From positions 473,001 through 537,000 of the forward strand of contig NZ_LT965929.1 in the NCBI RefSeq assembly GCF_900239935.1: DNA of 64,000 nt, given 5' to 3'. The position numbers and the translations under genes were made by a program. How positions within the stretch are numbered: the first letter of the stretch is position 1; each line of letters begins with the position of its first letter. Under the pieces are notes generated by a model that ran no database searches, was not told the DNA's origin, and was given only the letters and a program-made list of their open reading frames with translations. Below are positions 37,628 to 48,212 of this stretch, in pieces. The stretch is from Pseudoalteromonas carrageenovora IAM 12662 (GTDB lineage Bacteria; Pseudomonadota; Gammaproteobacteria; Enterobacterales; Alteromonadaceae).

Positions 37628-37888
37628 TATACATTCCCATATGATTAAACAGGTAACTATGCCTCTTATAGTAAGCAGGGTAGTTTTGATGTTGTTTATA
37701 GACGGCATAATATTGCCGATGTCTTCTTTAAAGCATTACTCGATAAATAGGTACAAGTTACATGCCAAAATATTTAAACGAAGAAATAGAGATATGTTGA
37801 AGTTCGTTATATCAGGAGGAAGTATTGGACTGCTCATCTCTATAATTAAAAACTAAGTTTAAATGTTGTTAGCTATAGAGGATTGTAA

Positions 37889-37919
37889 AAAACGCCCACT
37901 ATTAATTAGCGGGCGTTTT
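37889..37919 (-). terminator. Terminator after the FrnE-like gene
   Basis: A GC-rich stem (AAAACGCCC with GGGCGTTTT, extended by two pairs after one mismatch) lies about 40 bases past the gene's stop on the minus strand. Confidence 0.8.
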
Positions 37920-37961
37920 ATTGTTGAAATACTTAGCCAATTTTATTTATAAAGCTAATAA

Positions 37962-38630
37962 CTAAGCGTCTTGTTTCGCTTCTTCTTCTTCACTAATTTG
38001 TTTTAGTGCTTGAATAAACGAATCGCTTGGTTGTCCGCCACTAATTGCATATTTATCGTTGATAATAAATGTAGGTACCGAGGTAATACCGAGTTGTTTA
38101 AAGCGGTCTTGCTCTTGGCGTACTGTTTGAACGTATTTATCTGAGTGTAAAATACTACGCGCTTGTTCTTTATCAAGGCCAACACTTTCTACTACATCAA
38201 GCAGTGCCTCTTCTTGATTTAAGTATTTTAAATCGGTGAAGTGTGCTTCAAACATGGCAAGCTTTAATTCGGTTTGCTTATCTTCTTCACGCGCCCAAGT
38301 AAGTAGGCGGTGTAAATCAAAGCTGTTGATCATGATGCGCTCACCATCAAAATTAAAGGTAAACCCAGCACGCAGGCCTGCTTCGAACATGTTTTTACGA
38401 TTTTCGTCGCCTTGTTCTTCGCTTAGGTTGTACTTTTGCATTAAATGTTCGTTTAAATCTTGACCTTCAAGTGGCATATCAGGGTTTAGCTCAAAAGGAT
38501 GCCACGTAATATCTGCACTCATTTCGTCTTTAAGTTGGCCAAGCGCTGTCTCTAGGTTTTTATAACCTACCACACACCATGGGCACATTACGTCTGAAAC
38601 TATATCAATTTTAAAGTTTTTCATATTCAT
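37962..38630 (-). CDS. DsbA-family oxidoreductase, FrnE type
   Basis: 222 residues (ATG 38630, or 38624). The thioredoxin active site is Cys16-Pro-Trp-Cys19 in SDVMCPWCVVG, with a long helical insert and the cis-Pro motif GITSVPTFIINDKYAISGGQ. There is no signal peptide, so it acts in the cytoplasm, unlike DsbA itself. FrnE-like proteins are linked to disulfide isomerase activity and oxidative stress, and some are related to 2-hydroxychromene-2-carboxylate isomerases. Single gene with its own terminator. Confidence 0.9.
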   Translation of the reverse strand: MNMKNFKIDIVSDVMCPWCVVGYKNLETALGQLKDEMSADITWHPFELNPDMPLEGQDLNEHLMQKYNLSEEQGDENRKNMFEAGLRAGFTFNFDGERIMINSFDLHRLLTWAREEDKQTELKLAMFEAHFTDLKYLNQEEALLDVVESVGLDKEQARSILHSDKYVQTVRQEQDRFKQLGITSVPTFIINDKYAISGGQPSDSFIQALKQISEEEEAKQDA

Positions 38631-38698
38631 CCTTTTGCGGATTGCTTTGGTATAACAAACGATATTGGGATGAAGTATGCATTATCAATCCTCAAACT

Positions 38699-38727
38699 AA
38701 AAAGAGCAGCTAATGGCTGCTCTTTAT
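38699..38727 (-). terminator. Terminator after the M24 peptidase
   Basis: A 10-bp stem (38701-38710 with 38716-38725) is followed by TTTTT on the minus strand. Confidence 0.85.
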
Positions 38728-38734
38728 AAAGGGT

Positions 38735-39955
38735 TTAAGCGTTAAGCCCAAACGGGTCGTCAATACTATAACTTGGTTGTGTAAACCAATGTGGGCCGTT
38801 GTCGGTCATATAAAAGTGATCCTCTAAACGTACGCCAAACTCATCGGGTATAACTAGCATTGGCTCATTACTAAAACACATGCCAGGTGCGAGTAGGGTT
38901 TTGTTTCCACCTACTAGGTAGGGCCATTCGTGAATATCTAAGCCAATACCATGGCCAGTACGATGCGGGCAGCCGGGTGTTTGATACTGTGGCCCCAATC
39001 CTTGAGCCGCTAAATAGTGACGAGCACCTGCGTCAACATCTTCGCAGGTAGCACCAATATTAGCGGCGTTAAATGCGGCTATTTGCGCTGCTTTTTCATG
39101 ATCCCAAAACATGCGTTGGCGCATAGTGGGCTCTCCAAATACATAAGTACGGGTAATATCCGATAGGTAATCGTGTACTTTACAGCCGGTATCTATTAAT
39201 ACCATATCGCCTTTTTTAAGTACTTGCGCATCTTTAACACCATGGGGAAATGACGTTGCCACACCAAACAATACAATGCAAAAATAGTTACCAGGTGCAC
39301 CTACCTTTTGATGCGCTTTTTTAATAAAGGCCTCTACTTCTGTGGTGGTAATACCTTCATAAAGCATACTGGCGGTTGCTTGGTGTACTGCAAGGGTCAT
39401 ATCCATTGCGCATTGCATAAGCGATAATTCGTTTACCGATTTATGCATTCTACAATGTGCAGTAACGCTTTGTGCATTGATTATATTTAAGCCTTTTTGC
39501 GCTTTGTTAATACCATCGAATATAAAAAACTGCGCACTTTCATCAATGCCTACTGTGGTATTGTCATTAATGTTTAGTTGCTTTAATACGTTAACAAATA
39601 GCGAATAAGGGTTTTCGTGCTCTTGCCAACCATGAATTGGGCCTTCAACCACTTTAAAGCCATTTAGGGTGCCAATTTCAAAATAAGGCGCTATGTATTG
39701 TACTTCACCAATAGCAGGTAGTATTGCGCCAACCATGCGCTCGCTTGCATACCATTTCATACCTGTAAAGTAGGTGAGGTTTGTACCAGCGTTTAAATAA
39801 ATGGCATCTATGTTATTGGCCGCCATATAAGCTTGCGCTTTTGCTATTCGCTCAATATGTTCATCAGCTTGAATAGGCTGTACCGAATGGGTCATGTTAC
39901 TTAAACTGGCCAGCGCTTGCTCAGGGGTATTGATACCCACACCGATTGTGCTCAT
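38735..39955 (-). CDS. M24 (Xaa-Pro) aminopeptidase
   Basis: 406 residues from ATG 39955 (MSTIGVGINTPEQ), chosen because AAGGAGA lies six bases upstream; the frame to 40009 lacks one. The N-terminal creatinase-like domain covers about 40-175 and the pita-bread domain about 180-400. The metal ligands are DTGC, SDITRTY, GHGIGLDIHEWP, NEPMLVIP and VRLEDHF. It removes residues before proline from peptides in the cytoplasm with Mn or Co. It is shorter than PepP (about 440) and closer to the Xaa-Pro dipeptidase-like group. Confidence 0.92.
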   Translation of the reverse strand: MSTIGVGINTPEQALASLSNMTHSVQPIQADEHIERIAKAQAYMAANNIDAIYLNAGTNLTYFTGMKWYASERMVGAILPAIGEVQYIAPYFEIGTLNGFKVVEGPIHGWQEHENPYSLFVNVLKQLNINDNTTVGIDESAQFFIFDGINKAQKGLNIINAQSVTAHCRMHKSVNELSLMQCAMDMTLAVHQATASMLYEGITTTEVEAFIKKAHQKVGAPGNYFCIVLFGVATSFPHGVKDAQVLKKGDMVLIDTGCKVHDYLSDITRTYVFGEPTMRQRMFWDHEKAAQIAAFNAANIGATCEDVDAGARHYLAAQGLGPQYQTPGCPHRTGHGIGLDIHEWPYLVGGNKTLLAPGMCFSNEPMLVIPDEFGVRLEDHFYMTDNGPHWFTQPSYSIDDPFGLNA

Positions 39956-40103
39956 AGGCTTCTCCTTAGAATTTTTTAACATTGTGAATAATGTAATTTT
40001 TAAATTCAATTATCTGCGACCAGCCGCATTTATAATTACTTTAATGAGGCTGGCATAAGTAAAAAGCTATGTTGTGTGGTAATGGGCGTAAATGCCCATT
40101 TTG

Positions 40104-40712
40104 CTATTTTTTTGCGTAAGCAAGGCGTGTTAATTTATTACTAGTGTGGTAGCTATCTAGCCCAGTTACAGATACTGTTTCTATTGCTTGCAAGTCTAAA
40201 AAGCCATCGCTTTGCAGGGCAACTTCGTCTAAATATACATCGGTAATTTCACCTATAACCAACTCGGTGCCATTAATGGCTAAGTGTTGGTGCTCAACAT
40301 ATTTTACAGAGTATTTTAATCGCGACTCTTGCACAAAAGGGGCTGTAAATTCATTTAGGTATTCTGGTGTTAAACCTGTCGCGTTAAATTCTGACTCGCC
40401 TTTATCGTAGCGGGCTGAGGTTTGATGAGCTTGCTTATAAATTGCTTTATTAACTTGGTTAATGGTGTAACTACCCGTTTCTATTATGTTTTCGAACGTA
40501 TGGCGAGGCACGCTATTGGGGCGCATGATCATGCCAACCAGTGGCGGGTGAGCACCTAAATGTATAACGGAGCTAACAATGGCAAGATTAGTGTTGCCTT
40601 GTTTGTCTTGCGTGCCAATTAAGTTGGCGCTTTTAAAGCCCGAAAGCGAATTAATTAAATGAGTACGAGTGTGTTTTTCAAGTGCGTTTATGCGCTCTTT
40701 ACTAAGATGCAT
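40104..40712 (-). CDS. Flavin reductase-like FMN-binding protein
   Basis: 202 residues of the split-barrel flavin reductase family: GFKSANLIGTQDKQGNTNLAIVSSVIHLG, GMIMRPNSVPRHTFENI and YTINQVNK are the FMN-contacting segments. It may reduce flavin or act as a flavoprotein by itself. Third gene of the operon DCC, SDR, flavin reductase, with nine bases after the SDR stop. The combination suggests a small redox pathway whose substrate is unknown. Confidence 0.88.
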   Translation of the reverse strand: MHLSKERINALEKHTRTHLINSLSGFKSANLIGTQDKQGNTNLAIVSSVIHLGAHPPLVGMIMRPNSVPRHTFENIIETGSYTINQVNKAIYKQAHQTSARYDKGESEFNATGLTPEYLNEFTAPFVQESRLKYSVKYVEHQHLAINGTELVIGEITDVYLDEVALQSDGFLDLQAIETVSVTGLDSYHTSNKLTRLAYAKK

Positions 40713-40721
40713 TAAAGGTCC

Positions 40722-41444
40722 TTACCACGGTATGGTCTCGCCTTGCCAATCTAAATAGGCCGGTTCACCATTAAGTTCTAAATGAGGGTTATTAAATGTG
40801 AGTGTAAAAAGTTGTTTTGCTACAAATTCAGCTGTAAAAAGTTTTCCTGCAGGTACGTTTTTTTGAAATGGTTTTGAAAGCGCTGTATCGGTCGTGCCTG
40901 GGTGAAATAACACCAGCTTGGTATTTTTAGCGCGACGTGCCAGTTCTACCGCTGCGGTTTTAAATAGCATGTTTAAGGCCGCTTTAGATGCTCGATAAGT
41001 ATACCAACCGCCTAATTTATTATCGTTAATACTGCCAACCCGCGCACTGAGTGCTGTAATAGTGCACTGCGTTTTATGTGTTAAAAGTGGCAAAATACTT
41101 TGCAGGCAAAGCAGGGGGGTTAGCGTGTTTGAGTTTAGAAGTTGGTTGAAATACTCAGCGTCTATATCTTCAAGCTTTTTTTCAGGCATGTGGGTTTTGT
41201 TGTGCAGTGTGCCGTTAAATATGACAACTTGTTGTATATTAGCATTTTGCTCTTTTAAGTAAGCAGTTACGCGCGCTAAGCTTTGTGTTGTGTAATCGGT
41301 TTGAAAATGAACAATGCTTCCCTCAGATTCAATACTTTTTGAACTAATACAAACGACTTGGTGAGTAGGCGTGTTTATTTGTAGATGCTCTATATATGCA
41401 TTTGCTATTGTACTGCTTGCGCCAAATAAAACAATCGTTTTCAT
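40722..41444 (-). CDS. Short-chain dehydrogenase/reductase (SDR)
   Basis: 240 residues. The nucleotide-binding start MKTIVLFGASSTIANAYIEHL has a Ser-rich variant of GxxxGxG. The catalytic Tyr and Lys are in YTYRASKAALNMLF, with the catalytic Ser in ITALSARVGS. It resembles the CsgA/short SDR group. It overlaps the upstream DCC gene by ATGA and is followed after nine bases by the flavin reductase gene, so the three are co-translated. Confidence 0.9.
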   Translation of the reverse strand: MKTIVLFGASSTIANAYIEHLQINTPTHQVVCISSKSIESEGSIVHFQTDYTTQSLARVTAYLKEQNANIQQVVIFNGTLHNKTHMPEKKLEDIDAEYFNQLLNSNTLTPLLCLQSILPLLTHKTQCTITALSARVGSINDNKLGGWYTYRASKAALNMLFKTAAVELARRAKNTKLVLFHPGTTDTALSKPFQKNVPAGKLFTAEFVAKQLFTLTFNNPHLELNGEPAYLDWQGETIPW

Positions 41445-41839
41445 TTAACACCTCTAGTTTTAATACTACATTGGCCGTTTGAACATTTGGTATTTGGCAT
41501 TAAAAAGCGGCTAATTGAATGCCTATACTTTGCAAAAAACAAGTATCCGCAGTCAGCGAAGAAACTAATTATTGGCAAGCGAAAAATTTTCAACCAGCGA
41601 TGCTTACCTACAATTCTCCATGCTTGGTATGTAACATCTAAGCCGTATATCATTTCACCAGTGTGTGTTTGCGCTTGTAAATAAGTCATTGCTTTATCTT
41701 TATCAATATATGAATAGCGCTCACTAAAATCGGCGGCGTTAAGATCCTCAAGCTTAATTTTATTTTTAGTGTCTGATTGCTTTAGCTGCGCCATTTCTGT
41801 GCTACAAAGGGGGCAGTTACCATCATAAAAAATGATCAT
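41441..41839 (-). CDS. DCC family (DUF393) thiol-disulfide oxidoreductase-like protein
   Basis: 132 residues beginning MIIFYDGNCPLCSTEM (Cys9, Cys12), the canonical DCC motif, with the family block YQAWRIVGKHRWLKIFRLP. The C-terminus carries two more Cys (TKCSNGQC). First gene of the operon; its stop overlaps the SDR start by four bases. Such DCC proteins often sit beside SDR and photolyase/cryptochrome genes in marine gammaproteobacteria, but no photolyase is in this window. Confidence 0.9.
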   Translation of the reverse strand: MIIFYDGNCPLCSTEMAQLKQSDTKNKIKLEDLNAADFSERYSYIDKDKAMTYLQAQTHTGEMIYGLDVTYQAWRIVGKHRWLKIFRLPIISFFADCGYLFFAKYRHSISRFLMPNTKCSNGQCSIKTRGVK

Positions 41840-41959
41840 AAAATTGGTTAGCGTTTATTTTCCATATACTTTTTTACGACAAAGCATTGCAAATGGATCT
41901 ATTAAATATTGCTTCATAATGATATTAATAGCACTCCACGAAACAAAGGAGACTGAGAA

Positions 41960-44605
41960 ATGAGTGAACAATATGCCGCCTTGCGAGGTAATGTAAATTT
42001 ACTAGGGCAGTTATTAGGGCAAACAATTAAAGATGCCCAAGGCCAAGCGATTTTAGATAAAGTAGAAGAAATTCGAGCTTTATCAAAGTCATCTCGCAGT
42101 GGTAACGAAGACGACCGTCAAGCATTAATCGAAGTATTACATGCGCTTAGTGACGAAGAGCTTTTACCGGTTGCCCGTTCATTTAATCATTTTTTAAATT
42201 TAGCTAATGTAGCAGAGCAGTTCCACACTGTTTCGCGTTTTAATGATGTTGGCTTTTGCCAACTAAACCCTCTCACTCAAACATTAAAAACGTTAACTGC
42301 AAAAGCAAAAGAAGGCCAATTAGACAGTAATCATCTGGCCGAAACACTCTCAAAACTCCACATAAACTTAGTATTAACTGCTCACCCAACCGAGGTGACG
42401 CGCCGTACAATGATCAACAAACAGGTTGAACTCAGTGAATGTTTAGCGTCGCTTGAACGCAAAGATAATTTAGAGCAAGAACGCACTGCTATTTTAAACC
42501 GTATTGCACAGCTTATTAGCCAAGCGTGGCACACAGACGACATTCGTCGTTCGCGTCCTACGCCTATTGATGAAGCTAAATGGGGCTATGCAGTTATTGA
42601 AAATAGCTTGTGGCATGCTGTGCCGCGTTTTTTACGTGAGTTTTCAGATCAAGTAAAAGAGCATTTAAGTTTAGAATTACCAATCGATTACAGCCCTATA
42701 GAGTTTACCTCTTGGATGGGGGGAGACCGCGATGGTAACCCGTTTGTGACCGCGCAAGTGACCACGCAAGTGCTTGACCATGGCCGTTGGATGGCACTTA
42801 ATTTATATATTCAAGACTTAAAGACGTTGTGCGCTGAACTGTCTATGTCTGATGCAAGCGATGAGCTTATTGAACTTGCAGGACAAGAGTTTGAACCGTA
42901 CCGTGCTGTAATTAAAAAGCTTAAAACGCAAGTTGCTGAAACCGTGGCTCATTTAGGCGCTAAAATTAAAAACAAGCGCAGTGATTCACAAGACCTAATT
43001 ACTGATATTAATCAAATTAAACACCCAATAGAAGTATGTTATCGCTCGCTATTAAAATGCAACATGAAAGTAGTTGCTGATGGCTTATTACTTGATTTAC
43101 TGCACCGTATTAATAGCTTTGGCCTGCGTTTGGCTAAACTTGATGTGCGTCAAGATTCAGACCGTCATAGCGATGTATTCTCTGAGTTAACACGTCATTT
43201 AGGCTTAGGTGATTACAACCAATGGCAAGAGCAAGACAAACAAGCGTTTTTGCTTACCGAGCTTAATTCTCGTCGCCCGCTAATCCCTAAAAATTGGCAA
43301 CCAAGCCCAGACGTACAAGAAGTGCTCGACACCTTCGATGTTATTGCAAAGCAAGATGAAAAAACATTTGGCTTATATATTATTTCAATGGCGCGTACTG
43401 CTTCTGATATTTTAGCGGTACAACTACTGTTAAAAGAAAGTGGCTGTCAGTTTGATTTACCCGTTGCACCATTGTTTGAAACACTTGACGATTTAAATGC
43501 GGGTAGCGATGTAATTACTACACTGCTTGATAACGTGTGGTACCGCGGGCATATTAAAAATACCCAAAATGTAATGATTGGTTATTCAGATTCTGCCAAA
43601 GATGCCGGCATGATGGCTGCAGGTTGGGCGCAGTACGAGGCAATGGATAAATTAGTACAGCTTGCCGATGAGCGTGGCATTGAGCTTGTTTTATTCCACG
43701 GCCGTGGCGGTACAGTTGGGCGTGGCGGAGCACCGGCTGCTCAAGCGCTCCATTCACAACCACCGGGTTCTTTAAAAGGCGGTTTACGTGTAACTGAGCA
43801 AGGCGAAATGATCCGCTTTAAGTTTGGTTTACCTGATGTAGCACTACAAAGCTTAAATATATACGCTGGTGCAGTACTGCAAAGCAACTTATTACCACCA
43901 CCGGAGCCAAAACCGCAGTGGCGTGAAGTAATGAAGTTAATAAGTGAGGAGTCGTGTGAGCATTACCGTAACGTAGTTCGTCATGATGAAAACTTTGTAC
44001 CTTACTTTAGAATGGCAACTCCAGAGCTTGAGCTGTCTAAATTACCATTAGGCTCACGCCCTGCTAAGCGTAATCCAAATGGTGGCGTTGAAAGCTTACG
44101 TGCGATTCCGTGGATTTTTGCATGGAGTCAAAACCGTTTAATGCTACCTGCATGGCTAGGGGCCTTAACAGGCTTAAAAGCAGCGCTTGATAAGTATGGC
44201 CTAGAAACACTTCATGAAATGAGCCTGCAATGGCCGTTTTTCAGAGCGCGCCTAGAAATGCTAGAAATGGTATTTAGTAAAGCCGACAGCTGGTTAAGTG
44301 AGCATTACGATAACGCGCTGGTGGAGGATATGTACAAACCACTGGGTGTGTCACTGCGTAAAGAGCTTGAAGAAGCGATTAGCCTTGTTCAGTCACTCAG
44401 CCCGCAAAAAAGCTTATTAGCGGACCAACCATGGATCAAAGAGTCTATTGGGCTTCGTAATCCGTACACCGATCCGCTTAATGTACTGCAAGTTGAATTA
44501 CTACGGCGTGCACGCTCAAGCGAAAAAGGCAGCGAAGGCGACATTGATAATGCATTAATGATCACCATGACAGGTATTGCGGCAGGTATGCGCAATACAG
44601 GTTAA
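41960..44605 (+). CDS. ppc: Phosphoenolpyruvate carboxylase
   Basis: 881 residues, the length of E. coli Ppc (883), with AAGGAGA upstream. The catalytic His is in [13 protein letters not shown] near 138, the Lys motif in [19 protein letters not shown] near 540, the loop is [14 protein letters not shown], and the conserved C-terminus ends in NTG. It makes oxaloacetate from PEP and bicarbonate to refill the TCA cycle. Single gene with a strong terminator. Confidence 0.98.
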   Translation: MSEQYAALRGNVNLLGQLLGQTIKDAQGQAILDKVEEIRALSKSSRSGNEDDRQALIEVLHALSDEELLPVARSFNHFLNLANVAEQFHTVSRFNDVGFCQLNPLTQTLKTLTAKAKEGQLDSNHLAETLSKLHINLVLTAHPTEVTRRTMINKQVELSECLASLERKDNLEQERTAILNRIAQLISQAWHTDDIRRSRPTPIDEAKWGYAVIENSLWHAVPRFLREFSDQVKEHLSLELPIDYSPIEFTSWMGGDRDGNPFVTAQVTTQVLDHGRWMALNLYIQDLKTLCAELSMSDASDELIELAGQEFEPYRAVIKKLKTQVAETVAHLGAKIKNKRSDSQDLITDINQIKHPIEVCYRSLLKCNMKVVADGLLLDLLHRINSFGLRLAKLDVRQDSDRHSDVFSELTRHLGLGDYNQWQEQDKQAFLLTELNSRRPLIPKNWQPSPDVQEVLDTFDVIAKQDEKTFGLYIISMARTASDILAVQLLLKESGCQFDLPVAPLFETLDDLNAGSDVITTLLDNVWYRGHIKNTQNVMIGYSDSAKDAGMMAAGWAQYEAMDKLVQLADERGIELVLFHGRGGTVGRGGAPAAQALHSQPPGSLKGGLRVTEQGEMIRFKFGLPDVALQSLNIYAGAVLQSNLLPPPEPKPQWREVMKLISEESCEHYRNVVRHDENFVPYFRMATPELELSKLPLGSRPAKRNPNGGVESLRAIPWIFAWSQNRLMLPAWLGALTGLKAALDKYGLETLHEMSLQWPFFRARLEMLEMVFSKADSWLSEHYDNALVEDMYKPLGVSLRKELEEAISLVQSLSPQKSLLADQPWIKESIGLRNPYTDPLNVLQVELLRRARSSEKGSEGDIDNALMITMTGIAAGMRNTG

Positions 44606-44660
44606 TACGTGATTTTATTATGGTGATAGTAAATCACTAATTTAATGTAATCGGTATTTT

Positions 44661-44690
44661 AAAAGGGAACACGCTGTGCTCCCTTTTTTT
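44661..44690 (+). terminator. Terminator after ppc
   Basis: The stem AAAAGGGA (44661-44668) pairs with TCCCTTTT (44680-44687), extended inward past one mismatch, and is followed by T's. Confidence 0.9.
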
Positions 44691-44761
44691 GCGTTTAATG
44701 GCCTAGCAATTTGGGCCTTAACCTTTTAAACTACTTAGCCATTGAATAATTATAATATGTT

Positions 44762-45688
44762 ATGGCTTCAGCAACTTTTACTGTGCAACAAGACACAGCT
44801 CTTACAAATTCACATATCTCTTTAAGCGTAGCGCAAACTCAAGCTTTACGTAGTCAATTAAAAGCCCAACGCGGCATCTTAAATTCTAAAAATATTAAAC
44901 AACTATGCGCGCAATTTAATGTATCTGATGATGCGTTATTACAAGGTTTAGTGCCTTTAGCGTCTGAATTTTCCGTGGCTCCTGTTTCTCATTTTCATGT
45001 GGGAGCTATTGTTAAAGCGCTTGATGAGCAAGGAAATGTAAATTTTTATTTTGGTGCTAATGTAGAGTTTGACCATCAAGCACTTAGTCTAGTGGTGCAT
45101 GCGGAGCAGTCGGCTATTAATAATGCGTGGTTAAATGGCGCTAAAAAAATAGTTAAAATAGCAATTAGTGATGCACCGTGTGGTTACTGTAGGCAGTTTA
45201 TGAACGAGCTGGCCGACGCTAAAGAATTTGATATTTTACTGCCAGAGCAACATTTTAAACTCGCTGAGTTATTACCACATTCATTTGGGCCTACCGATTT
45301 AGGCAACGAGTTTAGTTTGTTTAATCCAAAGCCTCAGCAGCAAGAGTTTGCTAATACTGCGCTTGATGGCAAATTAGCAGTCATGGCGCTAAATGCATAT
45401 GTACCCTATAGCCAAAACTTTAGTGCTGTTAAAATTAGTACCTTTGATGATGGTGATTTTTACGGCAGTTACGCAGAAAATGCAGCCTATAGCCCAAGCC
45501 TTTCGCCACTGCAAAGTGCGCTTAGTCAGCTGTTTTTAGCGGGGCTTAGCTTTAATGGTAATACGGTTAAATCAATCACCCTTTTAGAAACACAAGGTCA
45601 TGAAAATCAAGGTGGAGTGGCACGTGCCGTACTTACAAGCTTTGACAACCTACCTGAAATAGAAGTGATTAGCGCAGAGCTAAGATAA
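44762..45688 (+). CDS. cdd: Cytidine deaminase
   Basis: 308 residues, the two-domain dimeric type of E. coli (294). The active-site HAEQSA carries a zinc His and the catalytic Glu near 119, with zinc Cys in APCGYCRQF near 146. The C-terminal half is the degenerate second domain. It deaminates cytidine and deoxycytidine to uridine forms. Convergent with udp across a shared terminator; together they form a pyrimidine salvage pair (cytidine to uridine to uracil). Confidence 0.97.
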   Translation: MASATFTVQQDTALTNSHISLSVAQTQALRSQLKAQRGILNSKNIKQLCAQFNVSDDALLQGLVPLASEFSVAPVSHFHVGAIVKALDEQGNVNFYFGANVEFDHQALSLVVHAEQSAINNAWLNGAKKIVKIAISDAPCGYCRQFMNELADAKEFDILLPEQHFKLAELLPHSFGPTDLGNEFSLFNPKPQQQEFANTALDGKLAVMALNAYVPYSQNFSAVKISTFDDGDFYGSYAENAAYSPSLSPLQSALSQLFLAGLSFNGNTVKSITLLETQGHENQGGVARAVLTSFDNLPEIEVISAELR

Positions 45689-45721
45689 CCTGAACTCTGG
45701 TTAAAATAACCTGCCAAAAAC

Positions 45722-45751
45722 AATAAAGCACAGCAATTGCTGTGCTTTATT
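45722..45751. terminator. Bidirectional terminator between cdd and udp
   Basis: A perfect 30-bp palindrome with A and T runs at its ends lies between two convergent stops. Confidence 0.9.
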
Positions 45752-45777
45752 CGTTTAATTAAAGTGCTAAGAAGGGA

Positions 45778-46533
45778 TTAGCCTAATAGTACTTTTGCAG
45801 CTTCTAATACGACTGCTACTGATTTTCTTTCAATTTCGCCGTGATCTACATTTGGAATTTCTTGACGAGTACGGTTAACAAGTACACCCGCAACACACGC
45901 AGCTTGTAAGCCAAGAGCTGCACACATTGTAAATAATGTAGCCGACTCCATTTCGTAGTTCATCACGCCTAGGTTTTGCCACTCTTCACAGCTACCTTGT
46001 AATGACTTTGGTACATAGCCAGAGTGTGTATCGTAACGCTCTTGCCCTGGGTAGAACGTATCGCTTGAAGCGGTAATACCAATATGAAAGTCAATATCTA
46101 GGTTTTTACACGCTTGTACCATAGCTTGTGTTGCGTAAAAGTCAGATACCGCAGGGTAGCTAAGCGGTGCAAAATGTTGGCTTGCACCATCTAAACGTAC
46201 AGATGCTTGGCTAATTAAAATTTCGCCTTCATTAATGTGTGGCTGAATAGCGCCTGTAGTACCAATACGTAAAAATTTACGCACGCCAAGTTGCGCTAAT
46301 TCTTCTACAGCAATCGATGTAGATGGACCGCCAATACCAGTTGAACATACCACTACTGAGTGGCCATTTAACTGACCTAAATACACATGAAATTCGCGAG
46401 TTTGAGCTAGGCAGGTTGGGTTGTCTAGGAATTGTGAAATACGTGCTGCACGATCAGGATCGCCCGGTACAATCGCAAGTTTTGCACCTTTAAGATCGTC
46501 AATACATAGTCCTAAGTGAAATACCTTTTCCAT
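45778..46533 (-). CDS. udp: Uridine phosphorylase
   Basis: 251 residues. The phosphate-binding segment [12 protein letters not shown] is near 22, IGTTGAIQ near 92, and the nucleoside-binding [13 protein letters not shown] near 195. It splits uridine with phosphate to uracil and ribose-1-phosphate. Its promoter region holds a LacI-family-like palindrome (46581-46590). Works downstream of cdd in salvage. Confidence 0.97.
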   Translation of the reverse strand: MEKVFHLGLCIDDLKGAKLAIVPGDPDRAARISQFLDNPTCLAQTREFHVYLGQLNGHSVVVCSTGIGGPSTSIAVEELAQLGVRKFLRIGTTGAIQPHINEGEILISQASVRLDGASQHFAPLSYPAVSDFYATQAMVQACKNLDIDFHIGITASSDTFYPGQERYDTHSGYVPKSLQGSCEEWQNLGVMNYEMESATLFTMCAALGLQAACVAGVLVNRTRQEIPNVDHGEIERKSVAVVLEAAKVLLG

Positions 46534-46973
46534 AACTAAACCTTTTATAAAAATTTGTTGTCAATCTAGCATCATTGCCATAAACGTTTACCAAGTACAG
46601 GACGTTTGTCCGTTTTGCATTAATCCCCTTTAAAAATATTAAGATACAACGATTTATTCATCTACTTTGAATATTCAATCAAGCACTTAACCGGTATAAG
46701 CAAAGGCGCTGTTGACTTGCCCATGCAGACATTATATGTATCGGGAAAGAGCAATAACACACTAATGTTTACTGATTAAAAACAGAGTTAAAGTTATTAA
46801 AATTCATATGTTTAATGTTTTATTTTAACTTTATTTAGACCCTTGCCGCTGCGTTTTTAGAGCGCAAAAAATGGTTTATTAAAATTAAATTAAAGTTTAG
46901 GTATTTTTTATCTTTTTGCATAACTAATCAAAATAATTCAGTTTCACACAGTAAAAGTTTATAGAGGTTTATT
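46534..46973. other. 440-bp divergent control region (udp / arginase-family gene)
   Basis: It holds both promoters. Apart from the small palindromes close to udp, the part nearer the arginase-family gene is plain AT-rich DNA with no frame, repeat or clear structure that I could see. Confidence 0.5.
46581..46590. promoter_or_regulatory. Possible LacI-family operator upstream of udp
   Basis: TAAACGTTTA is a perfect palindrome with a central CG, as in PurR/CytR-like operators, about 50 bases before the udp start. A second partial palindrome (GGACGTTTGTCC) lies 20 bases further. Family and regulator are guesses. Confidence 0.3.
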
Positions 46974-48083
46974 ATGAGCACACAATTTCAAGCATTTAAA
47001 AATAAAGTTGAGCACTGCTTGTGCTCTCCTGGTGATGGCGTATTTACTGTAAATACAGCTAAAGAGCGCAAAGCCGCACTTCGTAATAAGCTTTATGGGC
47101 AAACCGAAAATGTAGATCCACTTTGGCGCGACTCTTTAAATGAGTTACCAAACTCGCCTCACAAAGCGGTTATGCTGGGCATTAGCTCAGATTGTGGTGG
47201 TGGTATTTTACGTGGTGCAAACTGGGGGCCGTTATTTGTACGCTCTGCGCTTATAGATCAACAACCGCAGTGTCACTCATTCGATTTAGGTGATGTACGT
47301 GTAATCCCTCATTTATTGCATGATAAATACTTAAACAATGCAACTATTTCTAATTGTCAAAAAGCCCTTTACGGCGATGAAAATAATGACTATTACGTAA
47401 GCCCGCTTTCTATTACTGAAGATGTGTGTGATAGCTTTTATGCGACGTTTAAAGATAAAGGTATATTTGGTATTGGTGGCGATCATTCAATTAGCTACCC
47501 GCTAACTAAAGCCTATTTAAAAGCAAAGCGCGAGCAAGGTAAGCGTACTGCAATTATTCATTTTGATGCGCACACCGACTTATTAGTAGAGCGTTTAGGT
47601 ATAGATTTATGCTTTGGTTCGTGGTGTACACATATTTTAGAATTTTTACCGGCACCTCATCATTTAATTCAATTTGGTATTCGTTCAAGCGGTAAACCAA
47701 AAGCGCATTGGGAAAGCACCTTTGGTGTAAAACAGCATTGGGCTGCTGAAATAATAGAACGTGGTGCTAAAGCGGTTGCTGCCGAAACCATTGCACAGCT
47801 AAAAGCAGATAATGTAGATGAAGTTTACGTAAGCTTTGATATAGATGCGCTAGATGCCGAATTTGCATCAGCCACTGGCACGCCAGAAGATAATGGTTTA
47901 ACCCCACAGCACGCACTTGATATTTTATCGGCCATTGCCGATGAATTTCCTATTACTGGCGCTGATATGATGGAAATAGCCCCATTTACCGACAGCTCTT
48001 TAGTAGGTCAATCAAGTTCAGAAACAACTTTACGCGAAGGGGCTAAAATTTCAGCATTTTTAATTAGTGCGATGAATAAGTAG
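46974..48083 (+). CDS. Arginase/agmatinase/formiminoglutamase family enzyme
   Basis: 369 residues. The binuclear Mn ligands are seen in FGIGGDHSISYP near 164, IIHFDAHTDLL near 194 and VSFDIDALDAEFA near 283, with SSETTLREGAK near the end. It hydrolyses a guanidino- or formimino-type C-N bond, yielding urea or formamide. It is longer than usual (about 310) because of an N-terminal part with Cys-rich HCLCSPGDG and an insert before the first metal motif. No hut, speA or arginine genes are nearby, so the substrate is not decided. Confidence 0.88.
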   Translation: MSTQFQAFKNKVEHCLCSPGDGVFTVNTAKERKAALRNKLYGQTENVDPLWRDSLNELPNSPHKAVMLGISSDCGGGILRGANWGPLFVRSALIDQQPQCHSFDLGDVRVIPHLLHDKYLNNATISNCQKALYGDENNDYYVSPLSITEDVCDSFYATFKDKGIFGIGGDHSISYPLTKAYLKAKREQGKRTAIIHFDAHTDLLVERLGIDLCFGSWCTHILEFLPAPHHLIQFGIRSSGKPKAHWESTFGVKQHWAAEIIERGAKAVAAETIAQLKADNVDEVYVSFDIDALDAEFASATGTPEDNGLTPQHALDILSAIADEFPITGADMMEIAPFTDSSLVGQSSSETTLREGAKISAFLISAMNK

Positions 48084-48212
48084 CAAGTTAAAACTTAAAA
48101 AATCTAGTCCTATCAGCGTATAGGGCTAGATTTATTAGACTAAAAACTAGCGGTACGGTTACCCTCAACTATAGTTGGTTTATACCCATTTATAGTTTTG
48201 AGGCGTAATTAA

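Noticed and set aside
37443-37856. 137-codon open frame on the plus strand, with a possible start at 37641
   Set aside because: Its first half is antisense to the EF-hand-like gene and the second half has no ribosome site or recognisable protein pattern.
40068-40092. Hairpin AATGGGC...GCCCATT after the flavin reductase gene as a terminator
   Set aside because: No U-tract on the minus strand side where it would be needed; left unassigned.
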